A stretch of 64,000 bases of DNA from Diphasiastrum complanatum (GCA_029204225.1 CM055111.1:17035019-17099018), one strand, 5' to 3'. Positions 1 to 9,308 are shown, counted from the first letter of the stretch. A program made the numbers and translations. The notes: a model not told the origin generated them from the letters alone.

Positions 1-285
1 CAACGATTATCATGATGCTCTCTCTCTCTCCTCGGATACTCTAGGTTCTCATGGTTCCTCTCTCTCTCTCACTCATGGTTATCACGGTTCTCACGAAGCT
101 TCCTCTCTCTTGGATGCTCTCGGTTCTCATGGTTCCTCTCTCTTTGTCCCACTCACAATTCTCACGGTTCTCATCTCTCTCTCTCATATGCTCTCAGTTC
201 TCACAGTTCTCACGGTTCCTCTCTCTCTCTCACTCATGGTTCTCATGGTTCTCATGTAGCTCTCTCTCTCTTGTATGCTATCGGT

Positions 286-345
286 TCTCACGGGCCGTTG
301 TTGAGCCCTCCCAACCGACCGCAAAGGAGGTGTTTGCGGCCCCTC
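286..345 (+). repeat. 60-bp direct repeat, copy 1
   Basis: A non-CT unit running from TCTCACGGGCCGTTG to GGCCCCTC is embedded in the minisatellite and recurs at 741-801 with a few substitutions. It holds the only GC-rich complex sequence in this area, with the core ACCGCAAAGGAGGTGTTTG. The two copies suggest a larger ancestral unit of about 455 bp. Confidence 0.8.
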
Positions 346-740
346 CGCTCACTCACTCATTGGTTGTCACTGATCTACAAACACACCTTATACCTCAATG
401 TACTCCTTACATGATTAACTGTTTTAGCATTTGGCATTAACTACAATCATATAAGGTGTTGATCTGCAAGCTAGACGTCGTTTATCAACAAACACACCTT
501 ATGATGGTGGTGTGATTCTTCATCTCCACTCGACAGTTGTGATAGCAAGCTCATGGCTCAAGGTTCCGATAGCAGGCTCTTCTCCTCATGCTTCTGAAAG
601 CATGCAAGTCGCGATCTTCAACAGCTCTTGCCAGTTGCAATCTTCAACAACTCTTGCCAGTTGCGATCTTCAAAAGATTTTGCCAGTCATGATCCAACGG
701 TTCTCACGGTTCACAGTTCTCACGAGACGTTGTTCACAGC

Positions 741-801
741 TCTCACGGGCCGTTATTGACCCATCCCAAACGACCGCAAAGGAGGTGTTTGTGGCCCCTC
801 T
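741..801 (+). repeat. 60-bp direct repeat, copy 2
   Basis: Second copy of the unit seen at 286-345, sharing ACCGCAAAGGAGGTGTTTG and GGCCCCTC. Flanks on both sides are CT-rich minisatellite. Confidence 0.8.
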
Positions 802-1263
802 CTTCATCTCTCTCTCGGTTGCTCTCCCTCTCTCTCTCTCTCACTCACGGTTCTCACGATGCTCTCTCTCTCTCTCTCTCTCTCATGCTCTCCCTCTCTC
901 TCGATCATGGTTCTCACAATGCTCTCCCTCTCTCTCTCTCACTCACCGTGAGTCGTGAGAGGATCCATGAGAGAGGAACCGTGAGAACCATGGGAAAGGT
1001 TCCTCTCTCTCAACGGTTCTCACAGTTTCTCTCTCTCAACGGTTCCCAATTTAATCCATGCATTAAGTTTATTTGACAGTTTATTTATTGTTGTCACTCT
1101 AAATCAATACTAGTTCAAAATCTTATTAGCACTGGCTTTACAAATTGTATGGATTGTTTAAGGTTTTTCAAGGGTGGTTTCATATGGAGTGAGTCCAAAT
1201 GGCCCAAATCCTTTAGTACGATGGTATAGTTTTCACCACATGTTTTGTTTCTACTGTTTTTTA

Positions 1264-1760
1264 TTAGAATGAATTGGCGATTGTATGGCAATGCAATATG
1301 GGCTGTTTTACCTGTAGTGTAACTAAATGCCTTGTTGTCGTAGTTTTCTGCTAGTATTGAATGCATTATCTTGTGTTTTATTGTAGTTCTGTAATGAATA
1401 GATAGAGTGGTTTGCTGTTTGGAAAAGCATTTTGGGCTGTAGTTCTGTAATTGTCACCTAATTGCCTAATATTCAAGCTGTGACGGATTCGATTACTACT
1501 CTAATGATTAGATAAAGTTGTCGGCTGTATTTGGGGCTATACTATTACTGTAACCAAAATGCTTGCTACATTGATTTCACTAAGTGGGTTGACATTGTTG
1601 AATGCATTATCTAGCTGATTTGTCCTCATATAATTAGATAAAATAGTTGGCTATATGGCAAATTATTGTAATACTTCTGTTGTAATTAAAAGGCTTGTTA
1701 GGTAGGTATTCTCGAAGTGGGTTATGGAAACTCGTATGAATTCAATAAACCCATGTTTTA
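1264..1760 (+). repeat. Degenerate ~110-130 bp tandem repeat, about four units
   Basis: Recurring landmarks are an ATTAGATAAA-like box, then GGCTGTAT/GGGCTGT, then TGTAAYYAAAANGCTTGTT, then GAATGCATTATCT. They start near 1264, 1393, 1502 and 1632, a period of about 110-130 bp. Divergence between units is high, so the array is old. No coding signal was seen. Confidence 0.55.
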
Positions 1761-2156
1761 TTGTACATGGTTATTTCGTTTCTAGGAACTGTTTGATGTA
1801 TTCTCATACTATTGGGCTTTTAGTAGACGTTTAATGGTCACTTCAAACTGAAAGTTATGTGGAATTTTATATTTTGCAAAAAATGTAAAAAATTTTGCTC
1901 TTCTGAACAATATTTTGCTAGCCCCTCTAACAAGACTTTGTCATAAATGCTGCCAATTTTTCTGCCATAGTGTAGATGGTTGTCCCAAAAATCTGTCTAT
2001 TGAATATAGATATGCTCTATTAGAAGTTGAGGCAAAAATACTCGATGAATAAAAATCAGCCCTACAGTTTATTTTAGGCTAATTTGGGAAAAAAAAACAC
2101 TATCAAATGTGCTATGAACGTAGCAAGGAATTGACTAGTGAATTGACTAGTATGAA
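1761..2156. other. Unassigned AT-rich stretch
   Basis: No gene or known element recognised. It includes a 12-bp tandem doublet GAATTGACTAGT near 2130-2153. It lies just beyond the apparent 3' end of the minus-strand gene relic and could hold its 3' untranslated region. Confidence 0.4.
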
Positions 2157-2234
2157 CTAGTCCTTGTCAGAGACATCCACAGCCTCGTCATCAACAAAAA
2201 AACCACTTTCGTCGAGGCCTCTAAACAATGGCAC
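2157..2234 (-). CDS. Terminal exon of the methyltransferase-like relic
   Basis: A 78-bp block after acceptor CCCCAG, giving VPLFRGLDESGFFVDDEAVD followed by VSDKD and a stop. The length is exactly 26 codons with the stop, and the acidic end looks like a genuine C-terminus. Confidence 0.4.
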   Translation of the reverse strand: MPLFRGLDESGFFVDDEAVDVSDKD

Positions 2235-2374
2235 CTGGGGCCTCGTCATGCATCGCCTCCATCACCCTGGCCATTGATTTGGCATAGCATGGCAAATTCA
2301 CTAAGTCATTCAAATGTCATATAAACCAAAATTTTAACAAATCCAATTTGTAACAGCCAAATGGACATACTCAC

Positions 2375-2477
2375 TAGCATCCAGGAGAGCCCAACTCAAA
2401 TGCCTCGGACCCAAACTCAGGTAACATGACAAGTTCTTCTGTTGATGGACCTGGTACAACCACGCTTGCCTCCATGA
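2375..2477 (-). CDS. Short acidic exon of the methyltransferase-like relic
   Basis: A 103-bp block between an acceptor (GTGTAG) and a donor (GTGAGTATG). It reads MEASVVVPGPSTEELVMLPE and then an acidic, glycine-containing stretch. There is no known domain. It follows the motif I exon and resembles the C-terminal linker of a nuclear protein. Confidence 0.4.
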
Positions 2478-2573
2478 CTACACAAGACAAAAAACTGTTA
2501 CACAGCTTATTTCAAAAGCAAAAAACAACACACCTAAACATTTTCCCACTTTTTTCTAACAATCAAGTCTCAC

Positions 2574-2934
2574 CTCAATTCTCTTTCAACCAACTTATGC
2601 ATTCTCCATCGTTGTCCATACCAAAAAGGTGGACACCAACCTTTTGAGCAGCAAGGACTGAGGTACCTACACCTACATGTAGGTCGAACGCCACACCACC
2701 CTCGGGGCAGAATGCGGAAAGCAAGAATAACATGAAATATTCACTTTTTTCAGAACTACCTCGTATTGGTCTTTTGTTGCTTGGGTCTTTAGACCACTCT
2801 GAATGTGGCAAATAGTGTGTCCAAATATCACTATCCACATCCAACAAGCCGATATCAAAATATTTTGACCGATTTTGGTCAATTAAGGGCATGGACCCTT
2901 TTCTTGAGTGAAGGTATACATCCATAAAGTGCAT
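2574..2934 (-). CDS. Exon with methyltransferase motif I
   Basis: Exon of about 120 codons opened by acceptor TTTGCAG and closed by donor GTGAG. The translation has the C-terminal layout of beta-class DNA amino-methyltransferases: an R..S.EKSEYFMLFLL helix (EK as in the usual RP..EKP), then CPEGGVAFDLHVGVGTSVL, then AAQKVGVHLFGMDND. This compares with the family pattern vlDPF.GsGTt..aA..lGR..iGiE. The AdoMet-binding residues are at about 2690-2650. The DPF of the family reads DLH here while the GxGT core is kept. An EN-stop just before the donor suggests this copy is dead or that splicing differs. Similarity to a plant or bacterial N4-C or N6-A enzyme is inferred, not tested. Confidence 0.55.
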
Positions 2935-3233
2935 CTGCAAATAACGACAACACTATGTCAGAACAAGCAACTCACATACTTACATAAATAGATCTTCCAA
3001 GCAAATTTATAGCTATAAAACGATACTCACATAGTCACATACTTGCATACTTCCAAGCAAATTTATGACTATGAAACTATATGTATCGAAGAATATCCAA
3101 GTTATAGTGCATTAATTTTCATAAATATGCAAGCATTGCATGTGAATAAACTTGCAACGAAAAAATCACACCTTACATTCATGCCATCCTCTCCTCTTCA
3201 AAATTTTTCAATTCCTCTCAACACAACACGTCT

Positions 3234-3697
3234 TCAAATAGCCAACTTCCGTCGGCTGATCTGAATCTCAACTTGCAATCTATGAGTGGGGGCACTGATA
3301 AGGATGGTCCAACCATGGTCGTCCAATACAACCATGCATATATCTAGGCTAGCCTCAAGTGTCTCATCAGACCATTTGTTCCATGTGGAGCCACCGCCAA
3401 CGACACCATCAACTGTGTGTGTACCCTGATGGCAAGTCCACAATGATGATGTCGGCACTGTAGGTGGTGCTCTTACTTTCCTAATCATCCTGGAAGAATT
3501 ATTTCTTTCCATAAAGCATTTCATGGCCTGATATTCTTGTAGATTGTCCCCATCAGATAATCCATCCCTTACCATATTTACATCACCCACAATGACCTCA
3601 ATAGTAGATGTTAACTTGGGGTTAACACCTACCATGTTCACTCTCATGTACTCATACTCCTCACGTCTTCTTTTAGCAGGCGTGTAAGGCATGGTAT
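3234..3697 (-). CDS. Central exon of the methyltransferase-like relic
   Basis: Opened by an acceptor (GTAAAAG before ATACC). It begins DTMPYTPAKRRREEYEYMRV, with a basic KRRR cluster that could be a nuclear signal. The last third reads WNKWSDETLEASLDICMVVL then DDHGWTILISAPTH, which has the spacing of the region after motif IV in amino-methyltransferases, where a W-rich segment leads to a hydrophobic 'lk..G.i.i' strand. Just upstream, in a different frame, ADIIIVDLPSGYT resembles the catalytic (D/N/S)PP(Y/F/W) motif, so a frame change may have disrupted it. That reading is inference. Confidence 0.4.
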
Positions 3698-3828
3698 CTT
3701 TTACATAAAAACAAAAACTCATTTGAATTATAAATGGAATAAGATCTAAAGCAAGCAATAATTAGCCAAAAAGAAAACACGAAGATGGAGCAAAGTTAAA
3801 AGGTTGTTGTGAATATGTCTGTAGGTTG

Positions 3829-4133
3829 CATAGCATCATCAACTTTCTTCTTGCTCTTCTTCTCTACAACATGAGGCTTCTCTGGAGCAGTAGTAAGGAA
3901 GCCATCTCTGTCACAGCTGCATCACCATCATCATCCACAGCCAAACGTCCTTTCTCATGCAGCTGGTATTGTGTTTTTGCTGAGTCAAGACATTCTCCCT
4001 CCTTGAAGTCTATCCCCCAAGGACAAAACTTCACTTCCCACTCACTCAGTACATTTTTTCTATTGAGATTGGCCTTTGCAGAGTACATAGAAACCTCCTT
4101 CTTCATGGAGATTTGATTCCACATATCCATTAC
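3829..4133 (-). CDS. Exon of the methyltransferase-like relic with basic tail
   Basis: Begins after a CTTAG acceptor. It encodes a block with FCPWGIDFKEGECLDSAKTQ followed by an acidic VDDDGDAAVTE. A second, overlapping frame continues as FLTTAPEKPHVVEKKSKKK, a basic cluster. The switch of frame near 3890 suggests a frameshift or an unseen short intron. No domain recognised. Confidence 0.35.
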
Positions 4134-4379
4134 CTAAGGCATTTCCTCCACAGCATGCTTCTCTTTAAGATGAAAGAAATATCTGTCCAATTAAACACAT
4201 CAAGTTGGATCACAGCTAAAAAACCCCTTAAACAAATTTTACCATGCAAATGTAAAAACATTCAATGTCACCTCCACATCACATGCTTTGTTGCTAGCTT
4301 CGCCTCCTCCTTTGCCTCGGTGGTCAGGAATGGGTTCCATCACAGAAGATATGGAGTCAAAAAGGTAATCCCCAAACCT

Positions 4380-4735
4380 CAACCTGATAGATGTAAAATA
4401 TTTCGTGAAAGTGTTTGTAGTAGATCAGTATCCTGACATAGCTCAAGAATCCTCAAGGCCTCCAGTCAAAGTGCCTTGTAGAATACTTCTCTGGCAACCC
4501 AAATGCAAAACATCTTGTCACCAACAAATATATTGTACTAGTCTCGAGCCATAGCTCCTCCCAAGCAATTTTTGAGCCATTGACACCTGGTCGCATTAGA
4601 AACATCTGCCAAATGCAAAGCATTCAATTTCTCCAAACCCAATGAGAATCCCTTTTCTTCCAAAGCTTTTGTGGTTATCATTCTAAACCACTGATCTCCA
4701 TTCTTGGGATCCACGTCACCCAATAATTTACTCAT
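4380..4735 (-). CDS. Upstream exon block of the relic, with stops
   Basis: Encodes MSKLLGDVDPKNGDQWFRMI and, further on, LNALHLADVSNATRCQWLKN. The same frame continues past two in-frame stops (near 4537 and 4460) as VGDKMFCIWVAREVFYKAL and LRILELCQDTDLLQTLSRN. The unbroken sense of the sequence around the stops indicates recent inactivation of a real coding exon. Function unknown. Confidence 0.4.
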
Positions 4736-4970
4736 TCGATTGCGATATTTTTTTTCTTATATGCAATTCAACATCAGCTTGATGTTTTGGTTGAGTTGTT
4801 GTGTCTGTCGTCTTACTCAATAGCTCATCAACCTCCCGCTGAATCTCATTTTGGATACATAAAAAGCAGTATGTTATGCATGTTGAAATTTTCAAAGAAA
4901 CAATGAAAGTGATGGAATCTTTTTCAGAGACAAGAGAAGCACTTACATTATACACAATCTTTGCCAACAT
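4728..4970 (-). CDS. Most upstream supported exon of the relic
   Basis: The segment is hydrophobic, then charged: its second half reads EIQREVDELLSKTTDTTTQP and then a basic, Gln/Ser-rich end. It overlaps the next block by a few bases in another frame, so one edge must be a splice site. A putative acceptor lies before NEIQRE. No homology recognised. Confidence 0.3.
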   Translation of the reverse strand: MLAKIVYNVSASLVSEKDSITFIVSLKISTCITYCFLCIQNEIQREVDELLSKTTDTTTQPKHQADVELHIRKKISQSNE

Positions 4971-5017
4971 AAAGTGTGTAAGTGGGTATATTTAAGTAAG
5001 CTTATGTTTAATTTGGT

Positions 5018-5209
5018 TTATGAACTATGCAGGTTTAACCACATCGGGTTACAATGCATGTTATATTTGTGGACCACTTTTGGAGGGTCGACATAGCACA
5101 AATATGTTAAAAAACGTGGTGTACGAAAATCATCACAAATATTTGCCACTTGATCATCCTTTTTGAAGGTTGAATAGACGATTTTTTTGGAGGGCGAGGA
5201 GATAATCAT
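5018..5209 (-). CDS. Small minus-strand ORF between the relic and the CACTA copy
   Basis: A 63-codon frame reading VANICDDFRTPRFLTYLCYV followed by DPPKVVHKYNMHCNPM. Composition is that of a normal protein, so it may be a further upstream exon of the methyltransferase-like relic. The VDPPK string is reminiscent of a catalytic DPP motif, but the aromatic residue expected next is absent. A chance ORF is possible. Confidence 0.25.
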   Translation of the reverse strand: MIISSPSKKIVYSTFKKDDQVANICDDFRTPRFLTYLCYVDPPKVVHKYNMHCNPMWLNLHSS

Positions 5210-5225
5210 CTAACTACACCACCAA

Positions 5226-5760
5226 CCCAACACATGGGAGTAGCGGAATGGCATGGTGAATGGCTCAAACATCATGACGTTAGTTCTTCATGGAATGAAT
5301 TTATTGATGGTATGAAACAGTTCTCTATTTTTCATAAATTACCCTATTGAAGAAATTTATTGCTAAACCATCTATTGGACCATATGCACATATTCAAAAC
5401 GTCGGTGAATCCTTATGGAACCACATCATTGGCATAAAAGACAACTCTGCAACTCGTAAAGATCTACAAGCGGCCGATGTGAAAATACCCTATTGGATTC
5501 AATACACTGAAGGTGGAGATGAGATTCTACCTAGAGTGCCGTGGATTCTTACAAAAGAGCAACTCTCATATGTTAAACATGTCATAAAACAAATGAGAAC
5601 TCGAACAGGCTATGCACATTCTTTATGCAAGTCATTTACCAAAGATGGTAAATTAAGTGGATTGAAATCACATGATTGGCATAAGATGTTGTAGTTCATA
5701 CTTCCACTTTTGACTCGAGGTCTCTTCAATGATGACGTACGAAATACGCTTTACAATTTT
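5226..5760 (+). CDS. TNP2 transposase C-terminal remnant, copy A
   Basis: The frame at 5347-5694 gives SLWNHIIGIKDNSATRKDLQ, then VPWILTKEQLSYVKHVIKQM and LSGLKSHDWHKML. This matches the end of TNP2 (the family has HIMHIEKNVCDSIIGTLL, then 'L...E', then GLKSHDCHVLMQ). The stretch before 5347 (FHKLPY and onward) belongs to the same domain but is interrupted by a stop that copy B does not have (TGA at 5348 against TGG in B). Downstream LLTRGLFNDDVRNTLYNF continues to a donor near 5775. TNP2 is the DDE-type nuclease that moves CACTA elements; this part alone cannot act. Confidence 0.75.
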
Positions 5761-5892
5761 TCATCGATGATTAGGTTTATATATTTTTCCAAGCACTTGT
5801 ATAAATATGTGATATTTTATTTTTTTATGTGTTAAACAACCTAATGTACTATCAATCTTCCAGGTGGATTTCCTCAAAAAAAAAAAAATAGT

Positions 5893-6418
5893 GAATTGGA
5901 TTCCATGAAAATCCAAATGATTGAAATGATATGTTTGTTGGAAAGAGATTTTCCAACTTCCTTTTTTGATATACAAGTTCATCTTCTAGTGCATTTGGTC
6001 GAAGAAGTATCAATTGCAAGACCTGTGCACACGAGATGGATGTTCTACCTTGAGCACCTTATGAAAGTTTTGAAGGGCTTTGTGAGACAAAAGGCAAGGC
6101 CAGAAGGTAGCATTGCAGAAAGTTGGCTTGTATAGGAATCTTTGTTTTATATCACTGAAATAATCTCAAAATTGCATCCTGCAAGTCCAAAAATGTGGTG
6201 TGAAGAAGAAGATGAACGTGTTAAGGGTGAAGTACCACAAGGAAATGGTGTGCAAAAAAGACTTTCACCTCAATTAAAAGAAAAAATTGACACATTCATA
6301 TTATGTAGTTGTGGACAAATGGAAAACTGGATTTCAAGGTATAGAGAAGCCAAAAAGGAAAGAAACATAGCATTGAAACAAAGAAGAAATATCAATCGAA
6401 GAAGAAGAAGGGCGTTTT
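5893..6418 (+). CDS. DUF4218 domain of CACTA transposase, copy A
   Basis: After acceptor TTTTCCAG (near 5860) the frame reads MIEMICLLERDFPTSFFDIQ, then VHLLVHLVEEVSIARPVHTR and WMFYLEHLMKVLKGFVRQKA, then RPEGSIAESW. This is the hallmark DUF4218 pattern (CxLE..FPP.FFD.M.HL..HL; W.YP.ER....LK..VRN..RPEG.I.E). A TAG replaces a codon at about 6133, where B has CAT (VHESLFY), and a lysine/arginine-rich coiled segment follows to about 6418. Role: accessory part of the transposase; exact biochemical function unknown. Confidence 0.75.
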
Positions 6419-6419
6419 A

Positions 6420-7314
6420 GTATACATCATACACTGCCATGTGGGCATATGGACACCATTACCTTGTTGAGAGAGTTGACAACAAGCAATGTACATATGA
6501 TTGTGGTATAATGGCCAACTTTCACCAAGAGAGTCGTCCAGTGCGAGAGACCCTAAAATCATTTCGGGTGACCTAGACTATGTCGGCACATTGCAACATA
6601 TTTATGAAGTCGATTACGAGACTAACGGTAAATACTTTATTTTTGACATAAAATGGTTTAAGGTCATCTATCGTGGAAGCAACGCCACGATTAGAAAAGT
6701 TTTTTCAAATCGACTCAACAAAATGTATATCGATGGACTCTCATGACAATTCAGTATTACCATGACATTGCAAACAAGTGAGACTCTAAAATTCCAATGT
6801 CATTAATATTCGCAATCCAATTATTTATGTATCAATCTTATAAGACTAACTTAATTCTTTTTAATTCTTTGGTAGATTATATTCCATCCAGATCGAATAG
6901 ACCCAAGATGGTGGTATGTGATCCAACTCAATGCAAGAAAACGATGTGTGTTTGAAGGAAAATATATTATTGAATTGGATACACACGACGAACCACCAGC
7001 CAATTTTGGCGATGTTTTGGAAGAACCTGAACCACTCATCCAAACTCGAAATGATGTCGAAATGATGGGAGAAGAAAGTATGAATGAAAACTATGACATT
7101 CCTACGATCGTACGAGACCAAATTGGGGGTAATTTGTGGCTCCACGTTTGGATGAGATAGAATTAGAAGAAGAGGAGATTGAATATGAGGGTAACTCACA
7201 TCATGAAAGAGACACAATCGGAAATTTACGATTATACCTAGACCTAGATTCAGATGAGTGTCAAGACTTGTGTGATGACAAAAATGATGTAAATGATGAG
7301 AATGATCTATGATT
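6420..7314 (+). CDS. DUF4216-like domain and acidic tail, copy A
   Basis: The first part (6501-6746) contains DLDYVGTLQHIYEVDYETNG then KYFIFDIKWFKVIY, matching the DUF4216 pattern (Y.G.L..I.EL.Y......LF.C.W.). An intron (donor near 6763, acceptor TTTGGTAG near 6875) leads to a second part at 6876-7310 reading RIDPRWWYVIQLNARKR, the usual end of DUF4216, then a Glu/Asp-rich tail ending in a stop near 7310. The same split occurs in copy B. Small indels relative to B break the frame. Confidence 0.65.
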
Positions 7315-7685
7315 ATCTATCATTCTTTTTTTATATTAATCGCAATATTTTTTATGTATATTTTTATAGATAGAGTTGAATGTGATAATTATAATACCCG
7401 AACCTTGCGGTTATGTCCTATTTCAGAATGTCACCACATATTTTCTCCCTGCGGCTTGTAGGTGTTTCCATGCAAGTTGGAAAGATTAGAACCTCGTCTT
7501 TAATGGGAGAAAAGTAAGGGCTACACACCTTCCTAGGATTGGGGATCTTAATTGTCTACATTTCACCTTTGCATATTAATTAATTGCTAGTGTATGCGAT
7601 AAAATACGATATTGCTTTGAACAAAATGAAAATTGTGAATTACATTTAATTTCTTACTATGTTAGATAACGTAATCTAATAATTT

Positions 7686-7925
7686 AAAAAAATGTGTGAC
7701 AGGTCATATCCACGTCTACATGTCAGAATCCGACATGTCGGCCTCCGACGTGCCTTTGAAAAATTGGTTGTCGTCCATATTTTCCGATCGCCGGACTGTG
7801 AATTTCGGATATTTTATTGGGACGTCAGAACTCGACGTGTCGGATTGTGACGGATTATGAAATTTTTGATTATATGTTGGACGCGGACGTCGAAATTTGC
7901 GCGATATGTTATTGTTATATGCCAC
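7686..7925. repeat. CACTA-type subterminal repeat block 1
   Basis: Dense with short GACGTCGG/CCGACATG/GACGTGTCGG motifs in both orientations, the kind of subterminal repeat cluster that flanks CACTA termini and binds TNPA-type proteins. The block is homologous along its length to 14011-14225, sharing TGCCTTTGAAAAATTGGTTG and CGATATGTTATTGT with few differences. It sits directly before copy B. No CACTA terminal pentanucleotide was found at its edge. Confidence 0.6.
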
Positions 7926-7955
7926 CACCCCCACGCATGGGAGTAGCGGAATGGC

Positions 7956-8470
7956 ATGGTGAATGACATTAATTCTTCATGGAATAAATCCATTGATGGT
8001 ATGAAACGGTTGTCTTTTTTTCATAAATTACCCTATTGGAGGAATTTATTGATAAACCATCTATTGGATCATATGCACATATTCAAAAACGTTAGTGAAT
8101 CATTATGGAACCACATCATTGGCATAAAAGACAACTCTGCAGTTCGTAAAGATCTACAAGCGGCCGATGTGAAAAGACCCTATTGGATTTAATACACCAA
8201 AGGTGGAGATGAGATTCTACCTAGCATGCCGTGGATTCTTACAAAAGAGCAACTCTCATATGTTAAACATGTCATAAAACAAATGAGAACTCAAACAAGC
8301 TATGCACATTCTTTATGCAAGTCATTTACCAAAGATGGTAAATTAAGTGGATTGAAATCACATGATTGGCATAAGATGTTGTAATTCATACTTCCACTTT
8401 CTACTCGAGGTCTCTTCAATGATGACGTACAAAACATGCTTTACAATTTTTCATCGATGATTAGGTTTGT
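7956..8470 (+). CDS. TNP2 transposase C-terminal remnant, copy B
   Basis: The frame from 7956 runs through LSFFHKLPYWRNLLINHLLD, HMHIFKNVSESLWNHIIGIK and DLQAADVKRPYWI. It ends at a TAA at about 8190, where copy A has a sense codon. The same domain continues past it, ending GLKSHDWHKML near 8380 and LLTRGLFND before an intron donor near 8465. Together with A it shows that each copy was inactivated separately at different sites. Confidence 0.7.
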
Positions 8471-8561
8471 ATATTCTTTTAATCATTTGTATAAATATGT
8501 GTTATTTTAATATTTTTATGTGTCAAACAACCTAATGTACTATTGATCTTGTAGGTGGATT

Positions 8562-9000
8562 TCCTCAAAAGAAATAAAAAATAGTGAATTGGATTCCATG
8601 AAGATCCAAATGACCAAAATGGTATGTTTGTTGGAAAGAGATTTTCCAACTTCCTTTTTGGATATACAAGTTCATCTTCTAGTGCATTTGGTCGAAGAAG
8701 TATCAATTGTAGGAACTGTGCACACGAGATGGATGTTCTACCTTGAGTGCTTTATGAAAGTTTTAGAGGGCTTTGTGAGACAAAAGACAAGGCCAGAAGG
8801 TAGCATTATAGAAACTTGGCTTGTACATGAATCTTTGTTTTATATGACCAAAACAATCTCACAATTGCATCCTGCAAGTCCGAAAATGTGGTGTGAAGAA
8901 GAAGATGAACGAGTTGAGGGTGAAGTACCACAAGGAAATGGTGTTCAAAAGAGACTTTCACCTCAATTAAAAGAGAAAATTGACACGTTCATAATATGAA
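8562..9000 (+). CDS. DUF4218 domain of CACTA transposase, copy B
   Basis: A 136-codon open frame from ATG at 8589, after an acceptor near 8555 (CTTGTAG). It reads MVCLLERDFPTSFLDIQVHL, then LVHLVEEVSIVGTVHTRWMF, then GFVRQKTRPEGSIIETWLVH and a linker rich in E, with PKMWCEEEDERVEGEVPQGN. The DUF4218 core is complete in this copy. It stops near 8998 at the junction with the segment deleted relative to A. Confidence 0.75.
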
Positions 9001-9213
9001 GAAGCCAAAAAGGAAAGAAACATAACATTGAAATGAAGAAGAAATATCAATCGAAGAAGAAGGAAGGTGTTTGAGAACGACGAATCTTTGGAGCCTTTAC
9101 CTTCAAAATGCTCTCGTGAATGGGTTTTTGATACGATGCTAAAAGCATCCGCAAACGGAGATGAGATGACCGAATTAGAATGGGAATTTGTTCGCGGATG
9201 TGGATGGAAAGTT
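9001..9213 (+). CDS. Basic coil and short exon unique to copy B
   Basis: A Lys/Arg-rich coil (9001-9072) leads into CSREWVFDTMLKASANGDEM and ELEWEFVRGCGWK, ending at a donor (AAA|GTTAGT, near 9211). The intron runs to TGTTTTAG at 9308. This exon links DUF4218 to the DUF4216-like part in B. In copy A it is deleted, with the break inside the AAGAAGAAGG run and the intron end, consistent with a short-homology deletion. Confidence 0.55.
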
Positions 9214-9308
9214 AGTGTAATATTGTTTTTGTGAAGTTTTGATTTTGTACTACTCAATATATGAATACTATTTCTAATAACACACATTGTTTTTTTTCTG
9301 TGTTTTAG

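Larger units (their letters stand above)
1..1075. repeat. CT-rich minisatellite region
   Basis: The stretch is dominated by runs of CTCTCT separated by the short phrases GGTTCTCACGG and ATGGTTCCTCTC in varying order, a degenerate minisatellite. Near 955-995 the same phrase appears in the opposite orientation (GAGAGAGGAACCGTGAGAACC), so a small inverted copy sits at the right edge. Between about 366 and 600 the pattern is broken by ordinary AT-rich DNA. Open frames here translate to Ser/Leu-rich low-complexity protein and are not treated as genes. Confidence 0.85.
2157..4970 (-). pseudogene. Multi-exon gene relic with DNA N4/N6-methyltransferase-like domain
   Basis: At least six coding-looking blocks on the minus strand, in the order 4970-4728, 4735-4380, 4133-3864, 3697-3234, 2934-2574, 2477-2375 and 2234-2157. 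Several are bounded by GT-AG-type signals (acceptors TTTGCAG before 2934, GTGTAG before 2477, CCCCAG before 2234; donors after 2574 and 2375). The 2934-2574 block carries an AdoMet-binding pattern of the amino-methyltransferase (N6_N4_Mtase) type, and the last block ends in an acidic tail and stop. Degenerate: in-frame stops occur in the 4735-4380 block, one segment switches frame, and the inferred exon phases do not all fit. It lies immediately upstream, in opposite orientation, of a CACTA remnant, so it may be a gene carried by that transposon or a host gene. The family assignment is inference from motifs seen by eye. Confidence 0.5.
5216..7668 (+). mobile_element. CACTA (En/Spm) transposase remnant, copy A
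   Basis: Encodes, in order, the C-terminal end of a TNP2-type transposase, a DUF4218 domain and a DUF4216-like domain, the standard tail of plant CACTA transposases. Introns with GT-AG edges separate the parts. The whole segment is repeated in direct orientation as copy B (7922-10577), and both begin at the same point (CATGGGAGTAGCGGAATGGC) and end in the same 3' flank. Relative to B, copy A lacks about 250 bp around 6400 (an exon plus most of an intron). The N-terminal TNP2 core with its catalytic residues is absent, and no CACTA termini were found, so the copy is an internal fragment. Confidence 0.8.

Noticed and set aside
51-1076. Open frames of 106-148 codons in the CT-rich region
   Set aside because: Ser/Leu/Phe-rich low-complexity translation of a minisatellite; no domain, no splice context.
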